DNA from: Lindgomyces ingoldianus
Lineage: Eukaryota; Ascomycota; Dothideomycetes; Pleosporales; Lindgomycetaceae
Length of the DNA: 64,000 bases
Assembly: GCF_010093535.1 (NCBI RefSeq)
Contig: NW_022985178.1
Coordinates: 338,505 to 402,504 of the forward strand
Direction: 5' to 3'
The position numbers were made by a program, and so were the translations under genes. The notes beneath the pieces were generated by a model, which was not told where the DNA came from, made no database searches, and saw only the letters and a program-made list of their open reading frames with translations. Shown here piece by piece: positions 38,601 to 50,292 of the stretch. Every line of letters begins with the position of its first letter. Position 1 is the first letter of the stretch.

Positions 38601-39222
38601 AGCGCAGACAGCCAGAGGGCCCTTACCTCATCGGCGGGTGGTCTGCTGGAGGTGTTATGGCTTACGAAGTCACCCAGCAACTTGTCAACAATGGTGACGA
38701 GGTTGAGAGCCTTGTGTTGATTGATGCTCCATGCCCCGTTGCGCTTGACCCTCTCCCAGCCCGCCTCCACATCTTTTTCGATCAGATCGGGCTTCTCGGC
38801 ACTGGTAAGCCGGGCGGTACTCCGGGCTGGCTCCTTCCTCACTTTGCCTCTGCCATCAAGAACCTGAAGGATTACGACCCGGTCCCCATGGACAAGACCA
38901 GGGCACCACCTGTCCTTGCCATCTGGTGCACTGACGGTGTCTGCCCCAACCCTGACGACCCTCGTCCTCCACCAGGTGAGGGAGAGGATCCAGCCCCCAT
39001 GAAGTGGCTTTTGAACAACCGTACTGTCTTTGATGACAATGGTTGGGCACAGTTGCTCCCGAAGGAAAACTTCGAATACGCCGTCATGGGTGGCAACCAC
39101 TTCACGATGATGAAGGGTGAACATGTAGGTTGTCACTGTTCCTGTCTTGACAACCCTTTTGCTAACATCATTGATAGGGTGCCACTCTCGGCAAGCTCAT
39201 CCAGAAGGGGCTCAAGCTTTGA
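32649..39222 (+). CDS. pks1: Non-reducing polyketide synthase for DHN melanin (SAT-KS-AT-PT-ACP-ACP-TE)
   Basis: Exons are 32649-32926, 32974-39124 and 39178-39222 (6474 nt, 2157 residues); the two introns (47 and 53 nt) have GTAAGT/GTAGGT donors, GCTAAC branch sites and TAG acceptors. Domains and catalytic residues: SAT ~1-300 with GLCTG Cys114; KS ~372-800 with Cys543 (DTACSSS), His678 and His721; acyltransferase ~900-1210 with GHSLG Ser990; product template ~1270-1600 with His1320 and Asp1512; two acyl carriers with LGVDSL Ser1687 and MGMDSL Ser1818; thioesterase ~1900-2150 with GWSAGG Ser1983 and His2135. All key residues are present, so it should be active. This architecture and length match melanin synthases (Colletotrichum PKS1 and relatives), which build a hydroxynaphthalene from malonyl-CoA, released by the thioesterase through Claisen cyclisation. 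Whether the product is T4HN itself or a longer precursor cannot be read here. Confidence 0.97.
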
Positions 39223-42200
39223 GTGAACAAGTAAATTGTACAGTTCAAATTGCATACATCTCCTTTGTTCAAGCGTTGAACTTGGAATGTTGGCGTTGGA
39301 TTTTGGATAGAGTAGTTGCATTAGTTTCCCTTTGCATGATTTTGGGTTGACTTTGGAGTTGGATGGCCGCTAGAGGATGGCGTTCTTCGCAGCAGTCTCG
39401 TTCCGCAATTCTCATGCCTCTTTTTTTTTATGTTTTACGGCTCTATGGAATGTTTACATTGGATCTTGATGATTCTCCTTGAATGCTATCTCCTGTATTG
39501 TACATAGACTAATTGATAGCAACGAAAGTTAAACCCCAATTCTCTCTTTTCAACGTGCAGGTGTCTCTGCATCGTCCATCTGCACTCAACATCAGGACGT
39601 CTCTACTTCCTTTCCGGACTCAAAGCTTATCGAATTTCTGGCCTGCAGGGGATTTGAATATTCCATACTCGATTCACATCCAGAAGCCTTTGCTTACATT
39701 CCGGAACCAATGTTTGTCGAGGTTCTCGACTTTGCGTTTCATATCCACTATCTGACATGCAGATGCTGGAGTTACACAAGACGCCCCCACGGCTTCATCT
39801 ACTTCCCTGCGCGAATCCTAGGTATATACAAATATATGTACATATATTTTTGTGTATCTTTGATATTGTCTGCCCTGTCTCAAAAATATTCCTTCCCAGA
39901 GGTCCACCCTTACTGCAGGTACATACACACTAAATCCTCCCAACGGGTTCCCCGTGCTTGCGAATTGCCGCATGGCATTGCGCTAACCGTTGGACAGGAT
40001 AAACATTCCCTGTACTTCTTCAGCATTACTTCATTCTGCATTTACGCGCACTCGGACATGTCTTGGGAATATATGCCCATGTGAGAACCATTGCCATCGT
40101 CCCTGGTAAGCCACGTCCCATCATCCGCTCCACCCGATCCTTTCCGCCGTGAACACGAGGGGTAAATTGCTGAAGATGCTCATATATTGCGACCACGCCT
40201 TGTAAACTCCCTCAGTACCACCACCCCAATCCCACGAACATGCTCAGATCATTTCCAGATATGTATGTTGATTTACGATCCTCGTTTTCTTGATTGCTTG
40301 GTTTCGCGTTACCCCTTTCTCTTGGGTGCTGGAAAGTCCGAAATCCCATTTTTGCCAGCTATCGTTTTCTGGATTTGGGGTCTGGGGATGCGCAACCACT
40401 ATCGGATAGTGGCGAGAGTAAGGAAATGCCGGGAGATTGGGCTTTTGGTGCAGCGGAAGGTGGAGAATTTGGCTGCTGCCGGAATTGTTTGCGTCTCCTC
40501 CGGATCGGCCTTGTCAAGCTCTTGCGAAAGACTCAACTAACCGGAGTGTAAAGGGCCTGCAAGCCACGAAATCCTCCTAAACTTCCATCAGATTTTCAAG
40601 GGACAATATTGCGTATTCTCTCCCGCCCGCGGATCATCGTGCTCCTTGGGCAAAGATGTTCACGGGACCAAGAACCTTATCGCCAACTCTAACACAGCAG
40701 AAATTGAACTTTCCGACGAATAGCCTCTAGACGCTGTGCAAACAGCATGCAGCAAGCATCACATCCTGGGGCGTCCTCGTGGGCATAGGCAATGGAACGT
40801 TACAGCACAGAAACATCTGTGCATACAGAGAAATTGCACTGCCAGGTCGATCTGCAACGAATTTTCCCTCATCCTTTGCTAATGTTGGAATATTCTTGTG
40901 GCCTCAGACTACCGACGAAGCTATTACTCCGCCCTACAATAGCGCTGTCAAACACTGCCGGTCAACACCATAAAAAGCGCCGACCAGCGATGCCTCTCAT
41001 ATATTAGAATATCACAATCTATTGATTTGCAGGTTCGCGTTTGCGAATCTCTTCCTCGCAACAGGGTCATAAGTGCGATAGGTTCCATCGCGATACATCC
41101 GCATCTGAGAAGGATCGAGATATTCCGATATCCGATTCGTTTGCCGACTTTCGAGGTGTCGCGTGAGTTGTTGCAGAGCAGCAAGAAGGCCACCAGCTAT
41201 AGGGCGCGATGATCTTGCGACACAGCTCCCTGTGAGATTTTGAGATGCGTATGTTGAATTTGACGTCATCGCGCGTGGAAGCACTCCACGAAAGATTCGA
41301 TGAGGCTTCTACTACTTCTCTAGCACTGCCGTCTCATGCCATCTCACTAGGTCTCTCTCTCTTCTCGTCCTAGTCTCATCCATGTTCCACGATTTACCAA
41401 GACGGGCAAGAGAAGGCAACTTCGTCCGACCGCAGATAATCCGCGACCGTTGTCCCTGCACAGATCAGTGCAATCTCAGCTTTCAGCACGATGGCCCCGA
41501 AACCTGGGTCTGACAGACTATCATCCACAGCTAGTCATGGTAGTTATTTGTGCCGGCTGCCTTGAGCTTGTCAATGAAGATCTCATGCTGATCATGACTG
41601 GTGTTCACTTCCTTGAGTGGAAATCTTCAGACGAAGGCTGTGTGAAAAGCCGAGCTCTTCACTGCATGCCGGATATGGAAAATGCCTGTTCCAAGAAGGG
41701 AGTAAGCCTAGGGCGGATAGGACCAGCGCAACCTCGTCTTCTGGATCATGAATTGTCTTGATTCCTTTGCATTTTAATCGTATCTACGCGGCCTCGCGGA
41801 TCCGGCGCGAGAAGGTCTCGCGCAAATTTCTGTTTAGGGGTTAAGTAGCGAATCGGTGTATGAAGTCGATCAGACGAAGCAAAGTGGTTGGCTCTTGTGT
41901 CGCGCCGTGCAATGTGCGAGCAACCCTTCTAGTCGGCGAGGTCGAGGTGGAGCTCTTTGTGATGAGTGGTGTTCGGAGAAAAGGTGGAGGAGTCCGGAGG
42001 GCTGAGGTTTGACGTGTGCACCATGCAAGACTGCAGATCTCCGAATGCGAGCAAGGCTTAAAGTTCCTTTTGCTACTGTGTTCGCCTTGCCTGTTTAGTT
42101 TTTATTTCAGATGTTCTGAACATTGTCTAAGGCAGTAATTTTACTACTATCCGAGATATAACCAAGGACGAGGGTTCAAGTGGTGATACCCTTGATTGGG

Positions 42201-42988
42201 TGCCAAACAGGGAGCAAACTTGAAAGAAGAGCCCGACGAGAAGTTCCAAATGCATGGGTGCCGATCAACTGTCCATGCAAGCCGTTCAGCTCGATACGGA
42301 AGAGGGTTCGCCGTTGGACGGATTTCAATAAATTTTGCCTTTTCGTATATGCGGGTGGAGGTACCACAAAAATGCCATGGAGTCGTTTTCGGACACAGCC
42401 ACCGGACTCCGTACTCAAGCGCCGCTGATTCACCGGTGTGGGCAAGCGGAGACACACTGCTCCTTAACCGTCAGTGCTTCGGGGCCGCGTGCAAGTCTAC
42501 TGGAGTCATGAAACGAAAGGTCCAGACAATTCGTCCGACCATTTGCAGCCTCATAACATCATGATTTGCGTGCTCTTATGATGAAAGCGTGTGTTCTTAG
42601 AATGTCGTGACGTCGGTGAAGTTAGTCGTACTGGGATTGAGGATACGTTAATTTAAGGTTGGCGCTGACCAGGGTTTCTGGGGCAAATGCGGGCGGGATC
42701 ATGAGGGGTACCTTCTCGTGGTGAGATCATTGTGTCTGCTCCTGATAGTGTCACATTTGGATCCGACTGCTCCGTAGCTCTTATCCCCTGTGACAGGCCG
42801 ATTAATAGGGAGCAAGAGCCAAGATATAGTCACGTGAGTGATAGTCGAGGGCGGGGCGGAATTGGCCTCTCTCTTGGCAAGGGCCCTCCTCCACTTGGAG
42901 CCGCCGATAAGTCAGCAGCCAAATACCTCAAATGCAGAGACAGTAGAAAGAATTGCTGCTCGTGTACCGCAACATCAACAGCCCAGAA
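39223..42988. other. 3.8-kb intergenic region after the PKS gene
   Basis: It starts with the PKS 3' flank, which has a T-run near 39421 and an AT-rich TATATACAAATATATG stretch near 39825. Open frames here (124 codons or fewer) have no recognisable domains. The right end carries the promoter of the prefoldin gene. No RNA genes or repeats were recognised. Confidence 0.5.
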
Positions 42989-43859
42989 ATGACCCCCACG
43001 GCGAAGTCAGGAAGGCACGTCACAATCCCCCATATATCTAGCCTAACTGACACCTTGTAGCAGCAAAGATGCACCCACAAACCCCCGCGGCATCCCTGTC
43101 GCGCCTTTTGTGGACCGAGTCGAGGACTATGTTACTGACCGCACTGAGGTTGAGAGCACAATAAACAGCTTCAAGGAGATGATATCGTACGTGTAAATCT
43201 GTACAGAGTCTAAACTATTTGAGATTCTCACTTACCGTTTGGTTCAGAAAATACCAGTTCATGGAAGCAAACACGCAGCGGCGTGCTGTTGGGCTCAAAG
43301 ACAAAATCCCAGATATTCAAAAGACTCTAGATACCGTGCGATTTCTGAGAACAAGGAAGGTGCGAATATCAGAGTGACTTGGAAAAGGGGCTACTTGCTC
43401 ATATCCAGCGCAGCCCGGATCAGACCCAATCGAGACCACCTTCGAGTTGAACGACACTCTCTACGCGAAGGCAGAGATTCCTCCTACGGACGAGGTATAT
43501 CTCTGGCTTGGGGTACGTCTTTGACAATCGCCCCTGTCGCTTGGAGCTTCAGTTGACGCAACCAGGCGAACGTCATGTTGGCATACCCAATACCGGAGGC
43601 CGAAGAGCTGCTCCAGTCAAAGCTTGCTACAGCGAAACAGAGCTTTGCAAATTGTGAGGAGGATATGGAGTTCCTGCGGGAGCAAATAACGGTGTGGAAT
43701 TTCCCCTTCACGGTCCATCTGCCCACGCTAATCACTATTCAGACCTTGGAAGTAGCGTTTGCGCGAGTATACAACTGGGATGTTGCGCAGAGGCGGAAAG
43801 AGAGGGCTGAGGTGGGAGAACCAATATCAAACAAGAACGCGACTTCGCCGAATGGATGA
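42989..43859 (+). CDS. PAC10: Prefoldin subunit 3 (Pac10/GIM2/VBP1)
   Basis: Recognised across six exons: 42989-~43005, 43061-43186, 43248-43359, 43414-43512, 43566-43691 and 43743-43859, giving about 198 residues, the usual length. Diagnostic blocks are NPRGIPVAPFVDRVEDYV, KYQFMEAN, IETTFELNDTLYAKA and EVYLWLGANVMLAYP. The N- and C-terminal halves form the two coiled coils of an alpha-class prefoldin, joined by beta-hairpin segments. The hexameric prefoldin complex passes unfolded actin and tubulin to the cytosolic chaperonin, one subunit of which (CCT6) is coded further right in this window. Introns 2-5 (61, 54, 53 and 51 nt) are GT..AG. Intron 1 has a good CTAACTGAC branch and TAG acceptor at 43060, but its donor is poor: GTCAGG at 43006, or a GC donor at 43015 adding three residues. 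The first exon boundary is therefore uncertain. Confidence 0.93.
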
Positions 43860-46550
43860 TAGCAGTTGGGGTCGGTCCGGGGAAAGCATGCGGCAGGGTC
43901 AAGTTAGGGTTGGAGTTGAGAGGACACCTGCCCGGGCGTGATGGAGCACGTCATGAAGATCGGTAAGATCTCGAGCTGCTACAACCTTAAGAGAACAAAA
44001 AGGTCGCTTCTCAATCCAAACACCTGCAATGGTCTTATCCCATTCGTCGGAGACTCATGTGTCTTATTTCGGAGCGTGGCCCATCAGAAACGGCCAGGGG
44101 AGCTCCGACACCCTCATAATCACCAACCTCAGATCTCGACGGATTCTGTAATGCATACAGTGTAAGCATGACTTATTCCTGTTATTTTCAATATCCGAAT
44201 TCTACATTCATGTATATTCTAGAAACCCTTATTCAAGGGTCCCTACCCAGAACGCCAAACCTACTTTCTTATTTCCTCCGCTCAATGCCTCCACGCCACC
44301 ATATCTTGAGGACTTTCCCGAGGCTTCTGCCAGATCTCTTTCCAAAAACAATTGGCCGAAGAAGCCTGTCAGGCCATGTCATACTCCGCGAGCGCCACCT
44401 CAGCTCCACAAACTCCACTCGGTAAAGAGAGCCGTGCATGACGACTCAAGTTTCTGCAGAGCCTCTGTTCCAGAAAGCGACGGGACTTGAGGGAAAAGGT
44501 AAATCTCGTGATACGTGGCACTTCCAATTTGGATTCTCGAGTCCGAATGCAGTGGGTACCACAAATGTGCATGCATGTCTGCAGAAAGTAGACCAGAGCA
44601 GAGATTGGCGGCACCATTCACAAATCTCAAAGCGATTTCATTTTCTTTTGCATGAGCCGCATGCATGCTGCACACTGTGAATTCAGCGCGCCACATCAAC
44701 ATATAACGCACCTTCCAATGCTCGCCATTCTAATGTCTATCTTGTCCTCAACAAAAGGGATCTCGAACAAAAACCCCTCGATCTCAGCATATATTCCGAT
44801 CTCTCCATGCGCACACATTGCATCTGCCGGCTCCGCTCAGCTTGGTGGCTTTGGTGTTAGTGTTAGTGTTGCCTAAATCGTCTGCTGATATCTGCTGATA
44901 AATGTTCCAAAGAACTCTGCATCCTGCAACTCGATTGGGCTAACATCTTGAAGGATTCTGTGGCTGAGACACAGAGTTTAGAAAGTTTATATTCTGTTGC
45001 TGTTGCTTCTGCTCGTCTTACCCTGTTCGGGCTTGCAGCTAAAGATATGTGAAGAATACTAACTAACGACGTATGGGCACCATGCATCTTGTCACTAAAT
45101 GTGGGGAATGACAGGGGAAGCAATTTAGGACGTAAATGTGTGCTCGATTGGCAGTTTCCTCAATCCTAGGAGTGTCAAGAGAAAAACAACATCTGACTAT
45201 ATCCCAGGTTTTGTGATAGTATGCTAAAGCAGATACAAGTAGCAGCAACGAAGCAGCATAGATGAGCCATATAGCAGAGTGAGAAGTGTTGTATTGCATC
45301 TTGTCACCCAACATAGAGCATGATCAAAGAATAAATTAAGACAGAAATTTGCACACTATTAGTGTTCTCTCTAGCTCCGGCAAGGGGCGCATAATACCAA
45401 CCTCGTCATGTTCCACGATGTGTGACAACATTCCATAGCTGAGACAGAAATAGATACGGAATCGTGCTAAGCTGAAGAGCGGAGCAAGGGAATGAAAATT
45501 TGGGTGGGAAACCGCGCCCTTGGTGTAGCGGTTCCTGTTAAACAAGAAGTGTTTACCTACTTAACAAGTTAATTTTACAAATTTCCGATATAGAATCTTC
45601 TTGCTCACCCTGTTTTTTTAGACACAAAGAAGTTGCCTTTTCAAGTCTATAAAGCTACAGCGTTACTTGAGAGTAATAAAGGGTAGTAAGTTACGGTGGA
45701 TTTCCTATACACAGGAAGTTACTGCATAGCTATTTATTTCACCGTGCTAAGCTTGGCACTTAATACGTTAAACAATTTCTATTAGTTCCATATGCCTTGT
45801 TTATATCCCTCTCTGCATGTTCTTCTCAGAGGCGCCTACTTTTGTATTCATCTACTTCAAGCATAAAAACTAATAGTAAAACCGATGGTAAATAAAGTTA
45901 AAGATGTAGGATCAGCGTTAATTATATGCTAGCAATGTTAGTTCCCCGTACTAAAGCTCTAGTAGGGTCTATTTGTGAAAGGGAAGTAAGTTTACAGCTA
46001 AAAGCAACATACTCTCTCTATATATTATATCAAGAAGCAACTTCCCATCTCCATTTCCTGTAACTATTGGCAGAAGGTTACCTTTTTTCTTCTAGAGAAC
46101 CTACTTCTCCCCCTAGAGAAATTCACTTCCTAGATGGGCCTGCAGTGTAGGGCAATTCCATGAAACCGAATGAGACACATGTGAATACAACAATTAACTA
46201 GAAGCTGTAGAACTATACCTAGAGGCTGCTATGTTGGTTTATAATGCATTGAAGCCATTTGAAGTCTCCTTGGAATCGTATATCAGAATTAGGGGGAGGG
46301 GGATTTGGGATTAGAAACACTGCCTGTTTGCAAGACCACTAACCACTAATTAGCCCATCCCAGTGTCCCAGATCTTATCTCGCCCACAAGCCCCGGTACA
46401 ACTTAGGTGGCAATTCTGTTAGGGGACCTTCGCAGGAGTGGGAGGTTATTTTCATATTTGTTAAATGGGTTGGCAGACCAATATCGTCCCTATTCCAACT
46501 CAGCGTTTCCGCCTCCCACGATAAATAAAACACTCACTCAATACCTTCCT
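43860..46550. other. Gene-poor region with short tandem repeats and a low-GC island
   Basis: No gene is recognised. Short perfect tandem repeats lie at 44853-44870 (GTGTTA units) and 44881-44900 (TCTGCTGATA twice). From about 45540 the GC content falls: one 60-base line I counted at 45961 is 37%. No intact open frame spans the low-GC part. Confidence 0.5.
45540..46160. other. Low-GC island, possible decayed repeat
   Basis: AT-rich sequence with many stops in every frame and a near-perfect palindrome GTGCTAAGCTTGGCAC near 45744-45759. I found no terminal repeats or coding relic, so its origin, whether repeat-induced mutation of a transposon or ordinary spacer, is not decided. Confidence 0.3.
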
Positions 46551-47356
46551 CTACTTTCTTGCTGGTTTGGGCACTTGCTGTGCTAGTCTCGTCTTCTCCG
46601 GAACCACGCGTTTGAACCACACCGACCCGCGTTTTCTCGATTGAGTAGTAGTACATATCTCGAATGTTGAATCCTTATTTGGTTCGACGCCATAGTCTAT
46701 CACAAAGATACCCGAAAGAGTAGCCATTCTAGCCCCTAATGCGAGGATATTCTTCATGTTCTCGGAGGCATTCATGTTGATATATAGCCAGATGTTACTC
46801 GATATACATGCAGTTAGGTGTACTCGAATGCAGTTATCGCCCCCTATCAGAGATTTCCCCTTTATCCTTTTTAGGAGGTCGTGCGAGAGACCATAGTTTT
46901 CGATATTGGCAAGGGCCAAGGAAGTTGGTAGTAGAGTGAGGGAGTGAAAAGCTTGCGTATCCAGTCCGAATCGGCGAAGCATGAAGACACAGGGCTGTCT
47001 CAGATGGTGGCCGCTACAAGCTAGCGCCATGTCTACGTCACCGTAAAGCCTTTTTTGATGTCATCCGGTTCGCTGCACTTTTTACCGTACTGCTCCAGAG
47101 CGAGAACTTTAAGGTTTTGTGTATTGGCAATTCGGAACAAAGCCTGACGTGCAAAGTGGAAATCACGGAAGAAGAGGCATGTCGAAGGGACACAGAAGCC
47201 AGCAGCGAAGTTGGAGATCGGGAGTTGAAGATTGTCGTCAGCAGGCCACTTGATTGAAATATTCACGTCAAGCCCTTCGTTGGAGAGTTTAGGATACTCG
47301 ATTTTGAAGACTCGCCAAGGAGAGGAAATCCATGTGTTTTTGTGAATAATAGCAAG
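46551..47356 (-). pseudogene. Frameshifted hypothetical gene remnant
   Basis: Two minus-strand frames abut. The upstream one is open from 47356 and stops at 47033; the downstream one runs from there to 46551 (159 codons from an ATG at 47030). Reading the downstream frame backwards past its ATG gives a continuation (RLYGDVDMALACSGHH) that meets the upstream frame at a run of six A (T 47051-47056 on the plus strand). A single missing base in that run accounts for the break. The joined text would be about 265 residues with soluble, mixed composition. I do not recognise the family. There is no start codon in frame at the 5' end, so an upstream exon is missing or lost. A sequencing error in the homopolymer is an alternative to true decay. 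Confidence 0.45.
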
Positions 47357-48366
47357 TCAAATTACCCATTAAAAGAGAAGGGTTGGAGCGATACACTACG
47401 TATAAATCATATATCTCACAAGCTTATCGACAACTACCCACGGTAGTGTTCTCGAGCAACTTTATTTAAGTTGTCTATTTGGATACATATGCGACGAGCG
47501 CACATTTAGATCAGGGAAGCGATACCCGGAACAAGGTTGATATATGGGTGAACCTGAACTCGCTGACCTTTACATTGAATTGTCCGAGCGGCAGCAATGG
47601 GTGGAGATTCAGAAGTGAACTTCATTAGGAAGGCGGGAAGTATTAAAACCAAGGATATAGAGTAAGTGATGCGACGCTAAACAGGTGGCTATTTCTGCGA
47701 TGTTCAAGACAAGCTTGAGAGTGGGCCGGTGTGTTGTGGTTGTGACGGGAGTGTAATAGATTGTCGCGGCAGCATCTCGAAGAAGTTTTTCTTCCGATAG
47801 AAGCTAAAAGGTCTCGACTCATGTGGGTAGTTTCGCCGTAACGCGAATCAGCTAGAGTCGTATTGTGGGTGTGATGGTGAAAGAGTGCAAGCGAAGGTGG
47901 GTGAGCACATGTGTTCTGCTAATGTTTCTGCTAACATTTCTACCAACGAGAACACCTTTAGGATACCTAGTTAGGGAGTCATCATGTGAGCGAAGCCGCG
48001 ATACATTCATTCATCTGCAGTCTAGTGTTATGGTCCTGAATGAATTACGGTGAGGCGGAAAGATTGCTGAAAGTCGCATTGAGGAGCAGAAAATGCAGAG
48101 GGAGAAGTTTCTCTCTACATCACTCTCTGAGTCCAGCAGCGGGCCCCTCACATCTCTTTCCCATCTTCTTCACTATCCCTGTCTCATCTTCTACCAGAAC
48201 CTACTTTACCCTGCTGGTAAGCCTACCAGATCTCGGGATCCTTAGACCTTAAACAGCTTCACTGGAGAAGCTGAAGAAAACGATGATAGCCTTCCCCATG
48301 AACCCCTATTCAACCTTGGAGGAAACCCTGTTGGGTGGAAGTTTTGCTCCAAGCCCAGAGCCAGTG
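47357..48366. other. Intergenic region, no gene recognised
   Basis: Only short open frames (70 codons or fewer) and no recognisable motif. It lies between the gene remnant and the inverted-repeat element. Confidence 0.45.
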
Positions 48367-48382
48367 TTCCTGACGGTTAGTA
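48367..48382 (+). repeat. Left terminal inverted repeat of the MITE-like element
   Basis: The 16-bp sequence TTCCTGACGGTTAGTA differs at one position from the reverse complement of 49152-49167. Confidence 0.6.
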
Positions 48383-49151
48383 GCGGAGCGATTTTGAGGC
48401 TGTTCAGCAACTGTACGGAGTAGGCAGGTTATAGGAAGTTACTGTACGGAGGAGAGTAGGTACCTGTACGGGTTGTATACAGTGACAGCTTTTCTTAATT
48501 TACCCTGACCTGTTACAGGAGGAGTAGAAGGGGTGAGCAGGCTCTCTAAGGGCTTAGCAGTAGTTGTTCGTACTGTGTGTTAGTGTATTTCTAGTTTACT
48601 AGGGGTAGCCTTATTACGCAGCTAGTAAATCCCTCTTTATTGTAAGCGCCTAATTACACAAATAAGACCTTTTAGTGCATTAGAAGCTAGGATTTATGCC
48701 TTAATAGATATCCTAGCTAATCTTAAAGGCTATCCCCACGTTTAATTAGGCATTTTTAAGGTGCTCCTTAGCCTAGTCACTGCGTAGAATAAGCTAAGGG
48801 ATATTACTTACGTCTTCTAAATGCGTTTAGAAGAGCAGCGTAGTATACTTTAGTAGGAGGAAGCTAGAGGATGCCTGTAAGGGCGCAACACGCTGCAACA
48901 ACTGTATTGTTAACTAAAAAATGGAACTAAAGCATTTTATTATGCATAGAAACAAGGTTAATACCAGAGGAGCAAGATTTACGAGCAAATTGCTAAAAAT
49001 AAATCCAGGAACAGCATTCTCTCCATGCCTTATACCACTACTGTAAACGGCCAGTACAGCAGCCTCACATACCGTACAGTATACGGAGTGTATGCCCTGT
49101 ACGTACGTACGGCTCAAATCGCCTTGTACGGACCGTATGTACGATTAGGTG

Positions 49152-49167
49152 TACTAACCGTTAGGAA
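49152..49167 (-). repeat. Right terminal inverted repeat of the MITE-like element
   Basis: The reverse complement reads TTCCTAACGGTTAGTA, one mismatch from the left end at 48367-48382. Confidence 0.6.
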
Positions 49168-50292
49168 AACTAGCAGGAGCTTGAACCAGCTTGAAATGGC
49201 CTGAATATCTATGAGCTCATCACATCTCAGAAGGTCACTTAAGTTCGCAAAACTGCTGGTATCAACCATGTTGAGTAATGGGGCTTCGAGAAATGGCGCC
49301 TAGGGAATTCGAGTTCGATTGAAGCACCTGCATCGGTGATGGTGCAGGAGGTCGACTAGTAGATGGGTATCAATAAGAACGGTAAATGGAGCATCCAGCG
49401 AGTGAGGAGAACGGGATCGCGTCCTTGTTGTTGATGCAATAGTTGTGGACACGTCATGGGGAACGGAATCAGCCCTTCCATCACCCAGATAGTTGCAAGT
49501 ACATGCGGGTTGAAAGCATGGACTAGTATGCCGCGAGCCTAAAGTTGAATAAAGGCGGTGACAGTGGGTCCTGTTAAAGACAGTAAGAAAAGGGGCAGGA
49601 AACCATTGAACGACTCCCTTCGGAAGAGTATGAGCGTAGAAGCATTCTACCGGCTGAAGACTTTTGCGGATTCAGATTTGGGCTCGTTGGCGAGGACGAC
49701 CTTGATACGAATAGGATGCAGTCCGGCTTTGGCGATACGGACAATTTTCTGAGCGTCCACGGCTGGAGTGATGATGAGGATGAGGGGGAGGAGTGAGAGA
49801 TTCAAGGATTCCCGGCTATCGTAAAATCAGCCTGCAACTATGATCAAATTTACTATTAACCGCAACTCGGACGCTATCAAAGGGAAATCAGCAATGGGTT
49901 AACAGGAAATGAAGAGAAATCAGGGACGAATAACAGGGAAGCGGAAATCTGTTAAATCGCTTGCTAGAAAGTCGTTAGGATATAAGTCTCTGCTCTGACT
50001 TACTGCTATCATGTTCTATCATGTTCCATCATGGCATCATCTTCACTCCCCCAAGGGGTGACAAGAGAACATGTAAACTCCATTGAAATGCTAAACCGCC
50101 ATATATGTCATATAAGAATGCACCACCAAGCAGCAGCTAACCAGCCGCTGTGCCGTGCCCCTACCAACAACTCGAGATATCCTAATGCTACACTCAACCG
50201 AATCCAAAAACGCCGCTTGCAAAGTCTGCAAATGCAACAGCCGTTCGCCTAAACACATACACACAACTCCCACCTTAACCCACCCATCCCAT
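49168..50292. other. Intergenic region, no gene recognised
   Basis: The right part is the 3' flank of the GH47 gene. One minus-strand frame near 49620-49790 begins with a hydrophobic, signal-like run (LLPLILIITPAVDAQK) but has no start codon in frame, so I do not call a gene. Confidence 0.45.

Larger units (their letters stand above)
48367..49167. mobile_element. 801-bp non-autonomous DNA element (MITE-like) with 16-bp terminal inverted repeats
   Basis: The left end TTCCTGACGGTTAGTA (48367-48382) is matched in inverted orientation by TACTAACCGTTAGGAA (49152-49167), 15 of 16 bases. Inside both ends, subterminal copies of CTGTACGG or its complement recur: 48412, 48452 and 48471 on the left, several between 49070 and 49135 on the right, including GTACGTACGTACGG. 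The interior is AT-rich and has no open frame above about 67 codons. Terminal repeats, subterminal repeats, size and lack of coding capacity fit a miniature inverted-repeat element. I could not define a target-site duplication from the flanks, so the superfamily is undetermined. Confidence 0.6.

Noticed and set aside
45515..45545. tRNA-like A-box (TTGGTGTAGCGG)
   Set aside because: No matching B-box (GGTTCGA-like), acceptor stem or cloverleaf can be formed downstream, so no tRNA gene is called.
49620..49800. Signal-peptide-like stretch on the minus strand (LLPLILIITPAVDAQK)
   Set aside because: No in-frame start codon follows the upstream stop and I could not find a supported upstream exon, so it is not called as a small secreted protein.
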